DNA from: Dicyema japonicum
Taxonomy: Eukaryota; Dicyemida; Rhombozoa; Dicyemidae
DNA length: 64,000 nt
Assembly (NCBI GenBank): GCA_011109175.1
Contig: RDEW01000012.1
Span: 1,277,220 to 1,341,219, forward strand
Direction of reading: 5' to 3'
Below the pieces are notes generated by a model. It searched no databases and was not told the origin of the DNA. It saw only the letters and a program-made list of their open reading frames with translations. This document shows, piece by piece, positions 13,014-24,744 of this stretch (position 1 is its first letter; each line of letters begins with the position of its first letter). Position numbers and translations under genes: made by a program.

Positions 13014-13989
13014 TTAACTGGTCCTGATAGATCGCAAATCTGAGACTACAATATCGGCAGGCCTATGAGTGTGTAAAAAGGCGGAATTTGCGAAACAGTT
13101 ATGTACATTGTACAGTCGCTTTTGGCTCATTTAGACAGCATAAAGAGATGTTGTATTTTGTTAGATGCATGACAGTTGATGCTTCTTGTAAGGTTGTTTA
13201 AGTCCTCTGCAATAAAAAGTTCCAACAATGAACGGAGAAATAGGTAAGGAAAACGAAAAAGATATAATGCAATAGAGACGTTTGTCACCCAAATAAGATA
13301 ATTATTTTAAAGTAGAGTTTTGAATCTTTTACATTTTTCCAACGTTTGTTATTGATAAGAAGAACACCAGACCGGAAAATCATAGTTCATGGTTTTTCTG
13401 ATAAATTGTATGTCGATAATCATCGAGCCCTTTGTTATGGCCAAATGAAGTAGCTGGAATGGTCAAGAGATTTTAACCTTCTGAGATTCTTATTGTTCTA
13501 TGGAGCATACCTAACATAAAATCAGCAAAATCTCGGAATAGGCATCTTAGTAACCCAGTGGTTATGTAATATTTTTTATAATATAAGTGTTGATTTAATA
13601 CACTTATGGTTTATAGGACCATATGAATAAGTTGCGATTTCGTAAATATAACTTTACTAATAATTGATTTAATCGAATATATTTGTTGAATCACTTACTT
13701 TTTTGAGCATATTACTTTATAAAATAATTAAGTTCATAAAATTTACATTAGCTAAACAAAATACCAATTACAGTTACAAACAAAAAACTATTTATTGAGT
13801 TAAATTTAAACTATTTGAATTAAAACAGTTTTCGCCCTACCAACAGGAAGCATTTGACATGAAGATTTTTAAATACAATATTTGCCTATCTTTATAAAGT
13901 TGTAACTTACTTTCCTGGCTTTTATGACGGTCATGAAAACTGATTCTCATTATCAACTACATACAATCAGGATTACTTAAAAAGAAAAA

Positions 13990-14390
13990 GTGCTTTACAC
14001 AATCTATAGAAAATTTATCACAACGACAATCACCAACACTTTTCCTGCACGGGGTCCATGTTTATCAATAACGAACCTCAAAAATTACAAGATTCGAGCT
14101 TTTTTGGAAGACAATAAACAAATCATGGGATTTAAAGGTTGAATCTCAATGTTGTGCATTCTTGTTGAAGGTTTCACATATTTACGATATTGTGGGTTTA
14201 ACGAGTGACAGCGTAATCAATTAATACATCACTTGCAATCATATTTTCTACGGTGAATCAAATGCTAAATATAGATTAAATAAAAGTAAAAAGTTAAGAA
14301 CATACGCTAATAACTGTTTTTACTCTAATAATATGTGTGTTCTCGATGAGTGAAGTTATAAATATTATCCCTTTCTCAGAAAACGCGTTG
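13990..14390 (+). pseudogene. Plus-strand RT stub with LINE 3' tail, unit 4
   Basis: Reads 'YTIYRKFITTTITN' and is then closed by a stop after 'AFLEDNKQIM'. This is the point (about 13990-14030) from which the second copy at 48858 onward becomes nearly identical to the array. Confidence 0.5.
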
Positions 14391-14612
14391 ATTTTTATTT
14401 GATGCAGGAAAGCAAAACAAATACTAACGATTTCACAAACAAACTCTCATTTCAGAGAATTCAAGAAGGCAATAAGATCACATGAAAATTGGAAAAATTG
14501 TTAGTAAATTTCCAATGTTAGGACTTTTTTGGGCTTCAAATATGGATTAACGAAATCATTGAATAAAAAATCACAACAAATTAAAAAAGTAATAACAACC
14601 GACTTAAATAGA

Positions 14613-15151
14613 TCAATCTACTTTCGAAAGTAGATAATCAATTAACTCTTGGGGCCATTTTTCTCTCACGAAATCAAGCGTAAACTTCTCTGCATTTCTT
14701 GAATTTTGTCTTTAATTTATTTTTTAAAAATTACAATTTAATGTTAAAATAAAGCATTCCATCTGTTTTATCAAAAGATAAAATTGAAGAAATATCAGTT
14801 TTATTGCGTTTTTTAAGTATAGTATCCTTCTTTTTGTAATTCATCGATTTATTCGTATTATGACTAGAAAATTATTATTTTGAAACTTAGTATGCAAATT
14901 GTCTTTAGTTTTAGATCGTGAAATATTCTTTTTTTCTTCAAATTTAGTAACCAGGCGGATACAGTTCAAATTACAGAGTGGTTCCCATGTGTTTTCTTTG
15001 CTTTGATAAATGTATGTTAAATAAACTACCTTGAATAGCCGACCCATTTAACAAGATATCTCTTCTCTCCGTTTTTACTAATTTTTGAATCAATTATATC
15101 CTCGACCTCGAATTCATCTTCTTTAGAACTCTTTTTAGATTTAAATGGCAT
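14613..15151 (-). pseudogene. HP1-like pseudogene, unit 4
   Basis: The best preserved array copy: first exon open, 29-nt intron 1 with GT/AG, 'SKTKDNLHTKFQNNN' in the hinge. The shared 1-nt hinge deletion then gives 'LVIIRINR' and a stop. Beyond the deletion, the second intron (25 nt) and the terminal 'FVREKWPQELIDYLLSKVD' can be read in the other frame. Confidence 0.85.
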
Positions 15152-15289
15152 GATAACAACAACAGACTTTACGCTTTAATTGATTTATTTTATTTCAGCA
15201 TTAAATAATTTTTATTATAAATATTATAATTTTTAAATTAATGTTAACTACCATAGAATAATTTTATGTTTCTTAATAAATGATTTACT

Positions 15290-15840
15290 TTTTTATTAAC
15301 CTTATGTATTATTCTATGCCGGTCAAGCGAACGTTATTGTTCTGACATATGCGTATTTTATTTAGAATTTCGGTTTCTTTCGTATTTTTGTCCTCTTCCT
15401 TTTTCTACTATAGTTGCTTCATGTGATTCAGCTGTCTAGTTTTCGTCCAATGTCAGAATGGAAAGAAAAAAAAAGAATTGCTCTCACACATTCGATTCGA
15501 GGAATTTTCATAACAACAAAGAATGCAATTATTCAATAGTAGAGTTTTGAATCTATTGTATTTTTCTACGTTGGTTATTGATAAGAAAGACACAAGGCAA
15601 CACAGCTTATTTCATAGTTGTTGTGATAAATTACCTGTAGATAATTTTCAAGCTTTCTTTGTTATGACCAAATGACGTACATGAAATGACCTGGAGAAAA
15701 TTAAGTTTCTGAGATTTTTCGCATTTATACATGTTTTAAAAATAATGATGAAATATCAAACCTAACTCCTAGTATTTTATAATGGTTAATTCCAAGAACA
15801 ACACCGTTATTTAGAAACAACGTTGATTTCATTTAAATTG
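15290..15840 (-). pseudogene. RT thumb relic, partial fifth unit
   Basis: The last copy of the segment before the array stops. It starts with a private variant ('gtttcttaataaatg') that is shared exactly with the copy at 50138, which ties the two regions together. Confidence 0.6.
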
Positions 15841-16266
15841 AATATTATTACTAGTTAAACGTTATTGAATAATTTTTTTCATTTTGGTCATGAAAGTAGA
15901 TTTTTGTCAATATGTTTTTGCTGGAACATTAAGGAAATAACAATATCGTTTTGATGTCTTAACTGATAAATAAAAAGTCCGACACAAGCTGTAATAACTG
16001 AGTTATTGTTGTGTTATTTGACGTTCCTGATTTCTGATCTCATTAGAACCGCTCGAGGTCCTCATGCAAATTTCGCGGTATATGTCTGACTTGAAACTAG
16101 CATCGATAACAAACTTGTTTTGCTAGCTAATAATAGACAGAATTTATGGAATACAGTTGAAACTCAAACACAGATACCTTGTTGATTATGAACATACAAT
16201 TTATCAAAAAATCATAAGCTTTGCTGTTCCCCGTTATCTTATCAATAACAACTATAGCAAAAATAA

Positions 16267-16620
16267 TTGAAATACTTGTCATTAATGTGTTTCTTTGATA
16301 CACCAGAGAATTTTACGGATGTCCTGAAAAGTTTTCTTCTCCCAGACAACTTTCAAAAATATCAGCTGTTCATGCAGAACACTTATCTTTTTGTTAAAAT
16401 TGTATATGCACCTCAACTATTTTTCAACTTTACGTGGGATTCTCAGAGGACTCGTTATCCCCGGTCCTTTTTGTTGTATACCTTGAACCTACACTAAAAA
16501 TATGCAAGCCCTTGGTTAGAAAATTTATGACAATACATTTTATGCTGACGATCTAGACTTTTTTCTGAAGATACTAAATAGTTTTTATCCGTAAATCCCG
16601 ACGTAACTAAGTTTCAATGA
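16267..16620 (+). pseudogene. RT palm relic with FYADD motif
   Basis: An RT of a different lineage from the array. One frame gives 'LRGILRGLVIPGPF', equivalent to the R2-like 'RGI.QGD.LSP.LF'. About 90 bp on, after a frame change, 'FYADDLDFFLK' carries the RT catalytic Asp pair. 'LLPDNFQKYQLF' and 'LFVKIVYAPQ' lie upstream. Stops and shifts make it non-functional. Weak continuation may run to about 17060. Confidence 0.6.
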
Positions 16621-17194
16621 TTACACGAAGTGTCCGGAGCTCGAACTAGTCATGGAGTTGGCGTGCTTCTAGGAGACTGTGAAGATATTATTCGTAGGAA
16701 TATTTTTGACCAAATTTTGTGAGTACTATGGATGAGACTCTACATTGTTTTGCTTGGCCGATTATCTCTTGAGATTCTAAAGCCGCTGTCGTTTCTTATA
16801 TAAAGCGTTAATCGGTGTCTGAATTGTTTGTACCTAGAATTTCTTAAAAGACATAATACAAGCGACTCAAATGACGATAGATTTTTTACTTAAAGCAGTC
16901 AATATAAAATAGAAGACCGAAGCAAAAAAATTGGACATCGAGAGCCCAACATTCCGGAATTCTTAAAGGAGACTTGTAACTTCTAGATCTAATCAGATGT
17001 AGTTAATTTGAAAAGATCCGATCGTAGTGTTATCACTGAGATGAAAGTTCAAAATGATTTTTGGATGCTGCTCGAGAGTATTAAAGGGATTTATCAATAG
17101 AATCTTGTGCCCGTTATTGACTATTGATCTGATAAACTCAATTACTAGGGCAACCAATTACAATAAATTGCAATTAAAAATAATTTAATAAAAG

Positions 17195-17262
17195 TGCTAT
17201 AATTTTTTTCTGGTATAGTTAAAAAACGTGCTATAATTTTTTCTGGTATGGGTAAAAAGACT
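17195..17262. repeat. Short tandem duplication (~32 bp x 2)
   Basis: 'gtgctataatttttttctgg' occurs twice with slightly different T-tract lengths, each followed by 'tat(a/g)g(t/g)taaaaa'. The same pair occurs at 52065-52132 in the duplicated block. Confidence 0.8.
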
Positions 17263-17311
17263 ATTTTTTTATATTTTTATAGTAATTAATTATCAACAAT
17301 TAAACAAATAT

Positions 17312-17515
17312 CAGTTGAGGAAGCCTGTTGCGTGGATTGCGAACGAGTTCCCTCAGAGTATGGCTATTCCAATCTTTTGTCTTAGCCATAACCCTTCTAG
17401 TTGATCCCTTTCTTTCTGGCATGCAATCTTCCGAGTTCTCTGCAAGAACTCAGCCGTCATTGGAACAACAGTTCCCGATGATTCGGTCGCAACAGGAGTA
17501 AATCGGTAGCGAAAA
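17312..17515 (-). pseudogene. Retroelement C-terminal relic (FTPVATESSG family)
   Basis: The minus strand reads 'FTPVATESSGTVVPMTAEFL', then a shifted end. It matches the C-termini at 41696-42180 and 61559-62010 ('FVPFAVETSGILGPQAGELV'). I recognise this as the terminal region of a family of invertebrate RT proteins; its biochemical role is not visible here. Confidence 0.6.
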
Positions 17516-17564
17516 GACTATTTAAAAGAAAATTTCTTTTTATGCAAAAAAATTCCCAGAGTTT

Positions 17565-18867
17565 GTTATTAACGGAGAGGGGAATTTATTATGTTCCAGT
17601 TGTTCGACTGTTGTACGATGTGACAAAATACTTTTTGTAGACTCACATCGTTCTACAAAAAGACATTTGAAAGGGCACAGTATTTATCTGAGTTTAAAAT
17701 TATAGAAGAGTCCAACCTATCTCAGAGTTTACAAACATTCATTTCCAAGATAACGATACTCGAAAATCTCGGGCTATGAAAGTAACAGAAGCATTTTTGG
17801 AGGCAAACATCCCAGTTTACTAATAGAAAAACCTTTCTCTCATACGCCTTTTTGAAGATGAAACATATCATTTGCCACCCGAAATCAACGTGTAGGTCAA
17901 ATATAAAAAAATCTCAAAATGTAAATTAGATACTATTCAGAATCAATTAATGTTATTTTTTGAAGTTATTTAATAGTGGGAAATATGTTTTTCTAGTTCG
18001 TGATGAAACTCAAATCAACGGAACTCGCTTTTTAACTACTCTGAAATGGAAAATCTCCGCTCCGAAAAATCTTCATTTTATATCGTGAGCAACATACATT
18101 TTCCGCATATCATTTCAAGTAATTGTGTTAAAGTTGATGAAAACAATGAAAATATTTTCAATTGAACGTGAAAAGTTCGTCTTATTCGTCACAGATGGCA
18201 AAAGATATATGACAAGTGGTAGGAATAAATCTAAATTTAGCTAGGACATCAATGAAATTTTTATATCCAAATCTTTTGCACGTCACTTGTGATTTATATC
18301 TGTTACATAATTGTTCTCTAAGAATCCTACTTCACAGATGTTGATAACCTGATTTCTTATGTAAAAAAATCACGGTGAAGAACAAAAGAATCTAAAAAAT
18401 GTTCTCACAAATAGGAAATCTAGGGGAAGTTGCTGTCACAAGATGAGGAGGCTGGCGAAAAGCAGCCAAATATTACGCTCAGAATCTTTCAGATATTAGT
18501 AAATTATTCTCTGAAATTGAAGGAATGGTGTTTTGATCAAAAATGTTTCGATTCTTAATTGTTTTAGGCCAAAGAATTAGTCAATATTCCCACGTTGCTT
18601 TCAAGTTTAATCGAAATCAGTTAAAACTATTTGTTTTTAATTGGAATAATTTAAAACACCCATCTACTCAATAATTCAATTGAAAAATCTTATGCCGAAC
18701 TGAACATCATAGAATTTTAATCAGATCGGTGCAATATAGAAAATTAAATATCAAAAACGCTTTAGAAATCACGGATTCTAAGTAATCTTGATTTCTCAAA
18801 AAAAATCGCCAGCAATTATTCATACCTCCGAAATTCTAGCGGGAGCTCATCCTCTGTTAAAAGGGAG
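17565..18867 (+). pseudogene. hAT-like transposase relic
   Basis: Fragments in several frames follow the order of a hAT-type (CGGBP1-/DUF4371-like) transposase. They are a Cys/His finger 'CSSCSTVVRCDK' with 'HRSTKRHLKGH'; 'MKVTEAFLEANIPVY'; 'VFLVRDETQINGTRFL'; 'FSIERE.FVLFVTD'; a decayed 'HVTC...HNCSL' stretch; and 'KAAKYYAQNLSDISKLFSEI' after a degraded 'TRWG'. Related sequence continues to about 19046. Stops and shifts in every segment show it is dead. A 60%-like relative lies at 62290-63172. Confidence 0.65.
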
Positions 18868-19093
18868 ATATTTCTTTTGACGAAAATTTCTTATTAAAGA
18901 TTGAAACTTTAAAAATGAAAATATTCAAGAATATTTAATTTCGTATTAAAATAAATAGTTTAGTTTATTTTTCCATAATCAAATTTTTACACTTAAATTT
19001 TTTTTAATTTTTATTTAAAATTGCAATTTTCAGGATGCCCTAGTAGTTAAAAATGCAGCTCACATTACTCAGGATTATAGATATTAAGAAAGT

Positions 19094-19140
19094 CCTCGTA
19101 AACCTTATTTGTGAATTTCACAAATTATCTAATACAAAAA
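19094..19140. repeat. Short dispersed repeat, inverted relative to 25945-26000
   Basis: 'cctcgtaaaccttatttgtg' recurs in reverse complement at about 25970-25990. In each place it borders the larger inverted RT copy, but on opposite sides, so it is not simply part of that inverted repeat. Confidence 0.6.
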
Positions 19141-20035
19141 ATGGCTTTTTCGATATTTTTATGGTACACTGACACATTAGGTAGGCCAACAAGTGTTGTG
19201 CATCGAAAGGAAGATTCGGTAGCTTAGGCGAGTTACTCCATACAATCCCTAACAGAATTCAGCATTTGGTAAATTTTATCATTTTCTGATGCCCGGAAAA
19301 GGACTTGGTTCATTTTCAGCGCTGCTCGATTGATCTCCTGTCTTATTGGGGATGAGCATCGTGCAACTTAAGGTTAAGCGATTAACATTCTTATTTGTAA
19401 ATTCCAGAAAGTAATTATTCCAGAACTATCCCGGTTAGGTTCTCGAGGCCAGCACATCCTATTTTTTGTAAAGGCTCAGTACAAATGAAGGCACCCTTCG
19501 CTCTAATTCTTTACCCAATAGGTGAGGTTATTCAGTTTGTTTCTTTCATTCTCAGATTTTCTCATGAATTTAATTTTTTGTTTTTTTATTTAAATGATAT
19601 ATTATTTGAAATGATTAGTTTTCAAAATATTTCAAGGAGAAAACTCAATTTGAGAAGATTTTTATTATATTCAGAAATTTATGATCGAAATTTATGGTAT
19701 TGATTGTTTAAAATTGTTGTATCAAGGAGAAATTCAATTTGAAATTTTTTTATTATATTCAGAAATTTTTTTTAACAATAAAATATTATTTATTAACTAT
19801 GGGGAAGAGCAGGTGCTGACATTACGGAGTAAGCGTTTCGCAAACAACTGAAATTCCAATTCGTTGCGTCAGCCAGACCGCTTCCTGCACGTCTATTTTA
19901 CTGTGTATTGAGAAATTTAAGATTTAAATTTACCGTATAATTGTTTAACAGTTATTAAGAGTTATAATAAATTAATATTAAATTTTAATAATTATTTTTT
20001 ATAACGGGAAACATAAAATAATAATAGACATCAGA
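19141..20035 (-). pseudogene. RT relic, left inverted copy
   Basis: Reverse complement of 26010-26890. On the minus strand it gives 'EINRAALKMNQVLFRASEND' and 'LNSVRDCME', then stops. In the right-hand copy this part continues without a break into an RT C-terminus with 'TNLGT', so this is the middle of an R2/CRE-like element. The other end reaches 'ttccccatagttaataaata' and an AT-rich tail. Confidence 0.55.
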
Positions 20036-20374
20036 TTAAACAGGGTTTCATGCAATATATCGGTCGATGATCTGCACCAGAGTCAGGGTTGTCTAGCTTT
20101 GGGATCAAATATGTTGTCCCGGTGCAGGTCCAATCAGGAATCGTTTCCGAGTTAGTGATTTTATTCTGTTAATCACGACACATTGACTCGTGCAATGAAG
20201 TGCATTTTTTGTTAAAGAAATTATAAGGTTTATCGACCCCGGTCGTTTTACAATCAGGAATATGTCTCACTACCGCCACAAATTCTTCCGGAAATCGAAA
20301 ATTCCGCAAGATTCCGCCAAGAAAGGAGTGGCTCTATACGGGACATTCCACACATTTACTCTGTGTGGTTTATA

Positions 20375-20480
20375 AGGGACAGTCGAAATAACATGGCTTT
20401 TGCATCAATTCCCTGACAGTGGTACCTCATTAACGAGTCAATCCACAGTTAGTTTGCCTTAGAAAGGCAAATCGCCGTCC
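20375..20480 (-). repeat. Dispersed repeat, also at 43376-43486
   Basis: Reverse complement matches 43376-43486 ('agccatgttatttcgactgt' is identical). The other copy ends in an (att)n tail, which suggests a retroposon 3' end. In one frame it reads 'MQKPCYFDCPL'. I do not recognise the element. The neighbouring 20040-20374 and 20481-20990 show no gene I can support. Confidence 0.6.
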
Positions 20481-20997
20481 TTCATAACGTAAGTGCTATT
20501 CCTACCATTACTGGTCCTCATTGGACCTCATCCGGAAAGCATTAGGAATACATAGTTGAATAAATATAAGCTGATTTGGAATAATTTGTATAAAACTGGT
20601 TACTTGCTAAATAGTATTTGGTTTTTTAAATTACTAAGCAATTTATCAACAAGGTAACAGTTTAAATTAATTAAAAAACCAAACCAAAATAATGTGAATT
20701 ATTTAATATCTCGTTTATGGTAATTGGGTAATTCAATAACAAATTTGTTGTAAAATCATTATTTATTGCATAAACATTATTTTATCAGTGTCAATAATTT
20801 TTGGATGTAATATTTAATTTCAGATTTTCCCTATAATAAATTAATTTTTTAATATATCTAAGTCACTTTCCTCTTTTTATAAAAGCTTACCACCAACTCA
20901 TCCTTATCCCCTCTCTCCACGTTGAAATAATCAGTTTTTATCTTCAATTGGATATTCTCAATTTATTTTTAGTCAAATAAAATTAGTGGTTATATAG

Positions 20998-21066
20998 CGG
21001 CTGCTCTGACTGCGTAGCTATTCCCTTTCAGGATAACGAGCGAGATTCGATCAAATAAACAGCAGG
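20998..21066 (+). repeat. Structured ~70-nt repeat, copy a
   Basis: One of four dispersed copies ('ctgcgt(a/g)gctattccct', 'gcgagattcg'). It can fold into a multibranch structure with an outer stem (GCTGCT/AGCAGG here, one end mismatch) and internal hairpins. Stretches 20481-20990 and 21070-21540 are AT-rich with nothing recognisable. Confidence 0.55.
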
Positions 21067-21542
21067 TAATTCACAATTAACAAATAGTATTTCACAATTT
21101 GGTAATAACAGAAATGAAATTTTCATTAAAGATCTTAATTCTGTTCTTGTGATCAACCAAATACTTTATAGAGATTTTTTCAACACGACTTATTTAATAC
21201 TAGTCCTTATAGCAATTTATTTGAATGAAATCCACCAAATAAAAATAAAAAATTTTAACAATGCGTGGAACTAGCACAATTCGATTATAAAATTCTTACT
21301 TTTTTTGCTTAACATATTAAGTAAATTAAAATCATTAAATAAAAAATTTAACTAAAATTTCTAAAACAAAATCGTTGAAATAACTACTAACCAAAAATTT
21401 CTTTCAATAATCTAAGTATCATAAACAAATCAATTATTGTAAGATTTTGTTGAACGTTTTTTTGTAGAATAAATATGCGTTGATTCTAAATATGACTGAT
21501 TGAATGTTATCCAAATTTTTGCTTGAATAACAGTTGCAGTTA

Positions 21543-22240
21543 TTATTTGTACAAAAACTTCTTAACAGCTGGATTAGCAGACTCAAAAAGTATCGGATTC
21601 AATTGCTGAAGAAATAACATGTAGTTGATATAATTTTGGTATTGAATAATTGGTAAAAAATTAATTGATCGATGAGTTTTATAAAAATCTGATTTCGTAA
21701 GTTCACTTACAGAAAACTGATTGTTGCAAGGTTTGTCGTTTGGAACATCCTCATTAAGAGTGTGTTCAATTTTGAAGGATTCAAGAATTGATCTCCAATG
21801 TATACCGGAGAGATTGTCTATTTTATTAGAAACAGCAAACCAGAATATTATTTTTATTTTCTACGACATTGAGTTTTACTTTTCTTATATGATCGACATT
21901 ATAATGATCGTTAATGGCTCCAGCATGTTTTGCCTTTATATGCATTTTCAATGTACTTCCTTGGCTTGATCTGTGTCCACACGTGCCACAAAAGTAAGGT
22001 TTTTCTTCTACAACTGAAAATTAATCGAAACTTGTGTGAATTCTCATGTGGACAAACATATTGCTGTAATGAAATGTCCTATATGTGCACAAAGCACATA
22101 AATAAGTTTTTTATTTTCGGCAAATGACTCTTCATTGGATTTTGGGAAATTTTATTTTCAAATTCTTCTGAATTTTTGTTACATAAATGTTTTGGTTGAC
22201 TGGATAAGATTCCTGAGGAAGTTCGTTTTGTGTAGAACAT
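21543..22240 (-). CDS. Two-finger C2H2 zinc-finger protein, intron-bearing
   Basis: Probable nuclear nucleic-acid-binding protein. From ATG at 22240 an open N-terminal part (~45 residues, Ser/Asn/Lys rich) leads to finger 1, C-x2-C-x12-H-x3-H ('YLCALCTYRTF...HMRIHT'). An 18-nt intron (22014-22031, gtttcg...ttttcag) restores the linker 'IHTIVEEKPYFC'. Finger 2 is C-x2-C-x12-H-x4-H ('CGTCGHRSSQGSTLKMHIKA'). Without splicing the frame closes in the linker. Two joins are imperfect. A run of six A near 22108 must be five to join the N-terminus to finger 1. After finger 2 a long tail frame ('NLSGIHWRSILESF' to 'AVKKFLYK', stop at 21543) is reached through 'gttt...atag' with one base out of phase. 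Either sequence errors or early decay could explain this. The family is unassigned. Confidence 0.6.
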
Positions 22241-23890
22241 TCCGCAAATATTCCGATTAATTAGAAATTAACGCAACTAATATTATAAATAACAAAAATT
22301 TCATTATCAAAGCACTTTAAATATTCTGCGGTTTTAATGCTATATTTGCTTGGAAACTCAGTACTTTTGAATATTTCACCACAAAAATTCCAGAAAATAA
22401 ATTCCAAGTAATATGAATCATGAAGCTTTTGGAGGTTTAAATTTGCTTAAATTAAAGATTACGTCAAAAATCTCTAAAATTAGTAGATCATAAAATTATT
22501 ACTATTCAAAAAGTAATCGGTCAAACTTTAATTAAAAAGATCAGCTTAAGAGATATTCCTAGTCGTATTTGATGTCTTAAGAATCCAACGTAGATGTCTA
22601 TAAGTGTTTTCTATATGGCACCAGCATGGAAAAATAATCCATTGGTCGGAAGACTTAAGGGTGATCTCCACATTGTAGGCAAAAGATGAAAATTGTGTAA
22701 CATTTTGTTATAAGTGTGGCAGAGTGGTCAACCAGACTACATGTGGATGCTTAGTGAGGCTGTGAGATCTATCCAAAGTACCCTGGAAAGCGCGTTCTTT
22801 GGCGCAGGTCGGATGAATTCTCTTATAGCACCTACAGAGCAAGAAAATAATAGTAAATAGTTGGAAAATCTTTTCAAGGGTAAAAATGTAGACACGTGAA
22901 AAAAATAGTTAGTATTTGTCTTTTTTGATAATAAATTTTTCTAAGGTAATAAATTAATCCAACTCGAATAAACTTAGGATCGAAAATCCATCTAAGATTA
23001 ACGCTATCATAAATACATGATTTTACACATTTTAAAATAAATTAAAAAATAAATCACGACACGACTCAGGGACCTCCTCGCGAAATGGAATGGTTATCAC
23101 ATCGTTTAGGATTAACAAAATCAATCGTCTCTTGAGAGTTGGAGTCTGATTTGTTGATTATGCTTTTGTTTGAATAAATTTGTTGTTAAAAATGAACATA
23201 AATAATTTTTATCATGAATTGATGACAACATTTAAAAGTTGATCAATTTATGAAAAAATGTTAATTTAAAATTATTTCATCATATTCAAACATAAAAATC
23301 GATTTAGCGATAAAATTATCATTGAGGTTATTAGATCCATTATTAACACATTCCCCAATTAAAGTACATGTTTTAGCTATAATTGACATTTATTCCGGTT
23401 GAGTACTTCCAAACTATTTTTATAAATTTTATTATATATTTTCACTCAATTAGCCACTACTACTATTAAAATGTAAATTAATTTTATTTCTTTAAAAGGG
23501 ATATTCTTATCATTTGACAATTGCTGACGTGCTAGTTTCTTGTTTGGCTAGCAAACAAAGAAAATGTTTTTACAAAGAAGAAGATATAATAGGATGTTTA
23601 CGTCTTAAACTACTTACATATAATACCAGAGTTACATCAGATATCTGGTCGAGTAGGATACGCAGCGATGGGTTGAATGTATGATGTTTTCGCACACATG
23701 TGAACATGTGAAGGGTGCGGAAAATATGCTAAACGACTTTTATTGGAAGCACTCAAAAACGTACAATGAATACGATTTTCCATACTGATATTTATTTCTG
23801 AAACATAAATTCGTTGAAATCAGCAGACAACCTGGATTTATTGACATCACTAGCTAACGATTGGGAGTAGCATCTAAAATTATGTCTGTT
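22241..23890. other. Unassigned AT-rich stretch
   Basis: No gene is supported. A GC-richer patch (22600-22860) has no recognisable product. At about 23370-23410 the plus strand reads 'VHVLAIIDIYSG', reminiscent of the start of an integrase core, but there is too little around it to call. Confidence 0.4.
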
Positions 23891-23945
23891 GCCTCACACA
23901 CGGAGCTATAAGTAATATGGCTCTGGTGAAAGTACTCATAATGCT
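23891..23945 (+). repeat. SINE/LINE 3' tail fragment
   Basis: 'acggagctataagtaatatg' then 'gctctggtgaaagt' matches the terminal 50 nt of the SINE family (gcggagctataaatattatggctctcgtgaaa). Only the tail is present. Confidence 0.55.
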
Positions 23946-24071
23946 TATCTTGCGGTCGAAATCAAAAATATTCAATATTCAATTAGCGGGTAAGCAAATG
24001 TACATTTTTTGACTTAATAAATTCAAAATTTTGACCATTTTTTGTCATTATGTCAAATTTCTTTAACTACA

Positions 24072-24290
24072 AAAGAAGCAACACTTTGACGAGAGCCATG
24101 ATACTTATACTTTCGCATGTGCAAGACACACATTTTATTTTTATAATGAAAACAGTTATTATAACTTAGTTTTCTCAACGAGGCGATTCGTCCCCCAGGG
24201 GAGATTTTTATTGGTAAGGAAGCGATTTTTTCTTTCCGCAGTGAGATATTTACTGTTGTCAGTTTTTTCTGACGACGTAATTGGAATCAT
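24072..24290 (-). mobile_element. Diverged SINE body
   Basis: In reverse orientation the 3' tail ('cgagagccatgatacttata') comes first, then 'cagttattataacttagttt', and the body end 'ttccgcagtgagatatttac' and 'ctgacgacg'. It aligns with the body of the SINEs at 32988 and 42833 but has an unrelated middle and no head. Confidence 0.6.
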
Positions 24291-24496
24291 TTACTAAGGA
24301 GACGCCAAATGCCTGGCCGGCATTCAAAGGGATCCAATTATTCATTCCACCGGGAGACAATTTCGTTACTGGCGACGAGTTGTGGAATCGACCTCAGCTC
24401 CCCAGACAAGTCCTCTGAATCACTGTTCTTTGGTGATGGTTCTTATGGAATGCGTCAGAATCAAGAAATAGTTCATTTGATTTACTTTGTTCTTTA

Positions 24497-24720
24497 TTTA
24501 TTTTATTTATTAACCCCGGATACATCGAGAAAGAAGATAAAGTAAACAACTAATTAAGTGTATCCAGTTTCCACTTCCACAGAAACAGAGTCCATCCCGA
24601 ATCAACATAAAGTGTAAAAGACGTCCATACTTGCAGTTGTGGAAACCCCTCCAGTGGAGTGGGGGAGAGCAAATTATACTTTTTCGTGCCGGCCTGGCAC
24701 TGGGCGCCACCTAAACAGGT
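24497..24720 (-). pseudogene. LINE 3' end relic
   Basis: 'ttatttattaaccccgga', 'cgagaaagaa' and 'aattaagtg' match the 3' end of the jockey-like element at 57600-57680. The minus-strand open frame here (to 24710) has no domain. The preceding 24300-24480 frame on the plus strand is also unassigned. Confidence 0.5.
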
Positions 24721-24744
24721 GGATCACATGACGCCACTCTAATA

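Larger units (their letters stand above)
1..16164. repeat. 3.82-kb macrosatellite, four units plus a partial fifth
   Basis: Head-to-tail units begin at about 1, 3818, 7640, 11457 and 15268, giving periods of 3811-3822 bp. The marker is the start 'gtttcttaaaaatgatttac'. Units differ by scattered substitutions and homopolymer indels; the left half of unit 3 is the most diverged. Read on the minus strand the natural order is endonuclease relic, RT thumb relic, HP1-like pseudogene; a plus-strand RT stub lies inside each unit. The stretches between endonuclease and RT relics (about 560-1190 in unit 1) and left of the plus-strand stub (1560-2540) hold no coding sequence I can name. The fifth unit breaks off near 16164, after 'cagttgaaac', into unrelated sequence. 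Every coding relic in the array is damaged, so this is amplified dead sequence rather than a gene cluster under selection. Confidence 0.95.

Noticed and set aside
16267-16497. Independent small gene of 76 codons, duplicated at 51137
   Set aside because: Its end is a shifted reading of the RT 'LRGILRG' motif, with YADD shortly after; it is part of an RT relic.
21721-21969. Plus-strand open frame opposite the zinc-finger region
   Set aside because: The minus strand carries two canonical C2H2 fingers; this frame is their shadow.
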